Source: Chitinophagaceae bacterium
GTDB taxonomy: Bacteria; Bacteroidota; Bacteroidia; Chitinophagales; Chitinophagaceae
Direction: 5' to 3'
Assembly: GCA_004173235.1 (NCBI GenBank)
Contig: SEAC01000026.1
Location: forward strand, 1 to 64,000
DNA: 64,000 nt
How positions within the stretch are numbered: the stretch's first letter is position 1; each line of letters opens with the position of its first letter. Shown piece by piece: positions 63,053 to 64,000 of this stretch. The position numbers and the translations under genes are program-made. The notes under the pieces are model-generated. The model did no database searches, was not told the origin of the DNA, and worked only from the letters and a program-made list of their open reading frames with translations.

Positions 63053-63588
63053 GAAAATGGGTAAGAGGCAGATTAAGGTAAGCAGCTGTAACGATTGGAA
63101 CAATCGGAAGGCAAGAGTAGGAACGATTACAAAGTGCTGACGGTAAGTACCGATTAAGAGAATTGATTACCTTCTAGTATGCAATATCGTGCCACAACCC
63201 ATCTATAATGAAGTAACCGCTTCGACGTTGCGCACACATCCTCTAACAACACGGCGGGCGCCGGTTCTTCGCCGGGAAAATAGTTTTTGAATTTGATCAT
63301 CGCGATGAAACGAAGACAACGCTAAGCCGGTTGCGGACGCACCGCGTCACATTCAGACTCATTAACCGGTAGAAACCGCCTGCTTATGAGCAATACGCGC
63401 CCATTAAAGAGATATCGGGTGACGCACGCCTGTCGACGCAGAACCCTGGACCGGCACCGACCAAAGCCTCGGACAAGCAGCACGGAAACCGATCATGCAC
63501 AAGAAAAAGGCACCATCATCCGCAATCGAACAGTAACTGTAAGCCTTAGTTTCCATGCAACGGACCGGTTATTGCACCCATGACATTA
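63053..63588. other. Intergenic region
   Basis: This 536-bp gap between divergent genes shows no convincing coding frame or known RNA. Composition resembles the flanking chromosome. Confidence 0.4.
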
Positions 63589-63771
63589 ATGGAACATGAC
63601 AGGATACGCCGGATAGTAGAGTTGAATAAGCAATTATTGAAGGCGAACCCCGAGTTAGTAAAAGCAATCAGGGACCATGCGAATCCCGAAGCGATCAAGG
63701 GCATCAGGGAGGCGGTAAAAACGTTGAAAGGCGAGATCGAAGAAATACAAGCAACGAAGCCAGATGCGTAA
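63589..63771 (+). CDS. Small helical hypothetical protein, 60 residues
   Basis: Start ATG 63589 (MEHDRIRRIVELNKQLLKAN); ATG 63580 adds three residues. It is a continuous charged helix pattern (PELVKAIRDHANPEAIKGIR, TLKGEIEEIQ). The next gene starts 3 bp after its stop, which supports both being real and coupled. No family recognised. Confidence 0.55.
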   Translation: MEHDRIRRIVELNKQLLKANPELVKAIRDHANPEAIKGIREAVKTLKGEIEEIQATKPDA

Positions 63772-63774
63772 CCG

Positions 63775-64000
63775 ATGCCCGTCACCCGGAAGTCCGATTT
63801 CTCTGGTTCTCAACGATCTTCTGTGCTTGTAGACGAAAGTAGCGCACTTCCACCCGGGGCGCACCTGCAGGAATTGGAAAACACCTTCGCAGAATGCATG
63901 CTGGAGGCAGACCCCGCTGTATTAGCCATCCTCTGGAACCAGATAAAAGAAGTGCGTGGAAGGCTGGGCATGCCCATCTACCTTTCAACAGACCCTGTGC
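63775..64000 (+). CDS. Hypothetical protein (3' partial)
   Basis: An ATG frame starting 3 bp after the preceding stop remains open for 75 codons to the edge. The N-terminus is Ser-rich, then helical (HLQELENTFAECMLEADPA, LAILWNQIKEVRGRLG). No family recognised from the part seen. Confidence 0.5.
   Translation, partial: MPVTRKSDFSGSQRSSVLVDESSALPPGAHLQELENTFAECMLEADPAVLAILWNQIKEVRGRLGMPIYLSTDPV

Noticed and set aside
63386..63583. 65-codon plus-strand frame near the right edge
   Set aside because: Arg-rich, low-complexity translation with no start-context, family or neighbour support.

Overview
The window looks like chromosome from a GC-rich Bacteroidota bacterium, probably Chitinophagaceae-like (inference). 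Support comes from Bacteroidota-type promoters (TAnnTTTG -7 boxes), the rimP-nusA-infB cluster, a DUF4834 protein, DUF3871, a YVTN/delta-60 giant surface protein, a Bacteroidota-type tyrosine integrase and heptanucleotide microsatellites between genes. No ribosomal RNA, IS element or CRISPR array was seen.

Layout. 1-6472 is the N-terminal part of a giant secreted repeat protein on the minus strand, running off the left edge. 6.9-36.7 kb is ordinary chromosome: YceI, an aminotransferase with an apparent internal deletion, a glycosyltransferase, an EamA transporter, SixA, a PurF-type amidotransferase, three histidine kinases and one receiver, a SurA-like isomerase, a metallopeptidase lipoprotein, infB-nusA-rimP, a tRNA(CAT), CorA, TerC, a CHAT protease-like protein, HflX and a Rieske protein. 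This part also carries several short repeat families: GAGACGC palindromes that overlap gene ends, a 43-bp array, a 25-bp array, and heptamer or octamer arrays.

36.9-56.4 kb is an AT-richer genomic island of about 19.4 kb inserted in tRNA-Asn(GTT). A perfect 49-bp direct repeat (36907-36955 and 56329-56377) marks its ends, and an integrase sits just inside the left end. It carries two RepL-like winged-helix proteins, a Sak4-like ATPase with DUF3871, and at least five candidate defence modules: HNH and CoiA-like nucleases, AbiEi/AbiEii with a palindromic operator, a BsuBI/PstI-type restriction-modification pair, a Shedu-type DUF4263 nuclease with a receiver-like N-terminus, and an ABC-type AAA ATPase paired with a DUF4276 TOPRIM-like protein. 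The last unit is a two-gene operon of a 327-residue unrecognised protein and a four-helix membrane protein (54608-56091); this is the best candidate for an undescribed system. No capsid, terminase or conjugation gene was seen, so the island resembles a phage satellite or simple integrative element with a defence cargo (inference).

56.5-64 kb returns to chromosome: a broken SDR gene with an in-frame stop, a DsbA-family protein, an OmpA-family protein, a lipoprotein with Ig-like Big_5 repeats and a DUF3494 ice-binding-like domain, and small proteins at the right edge.
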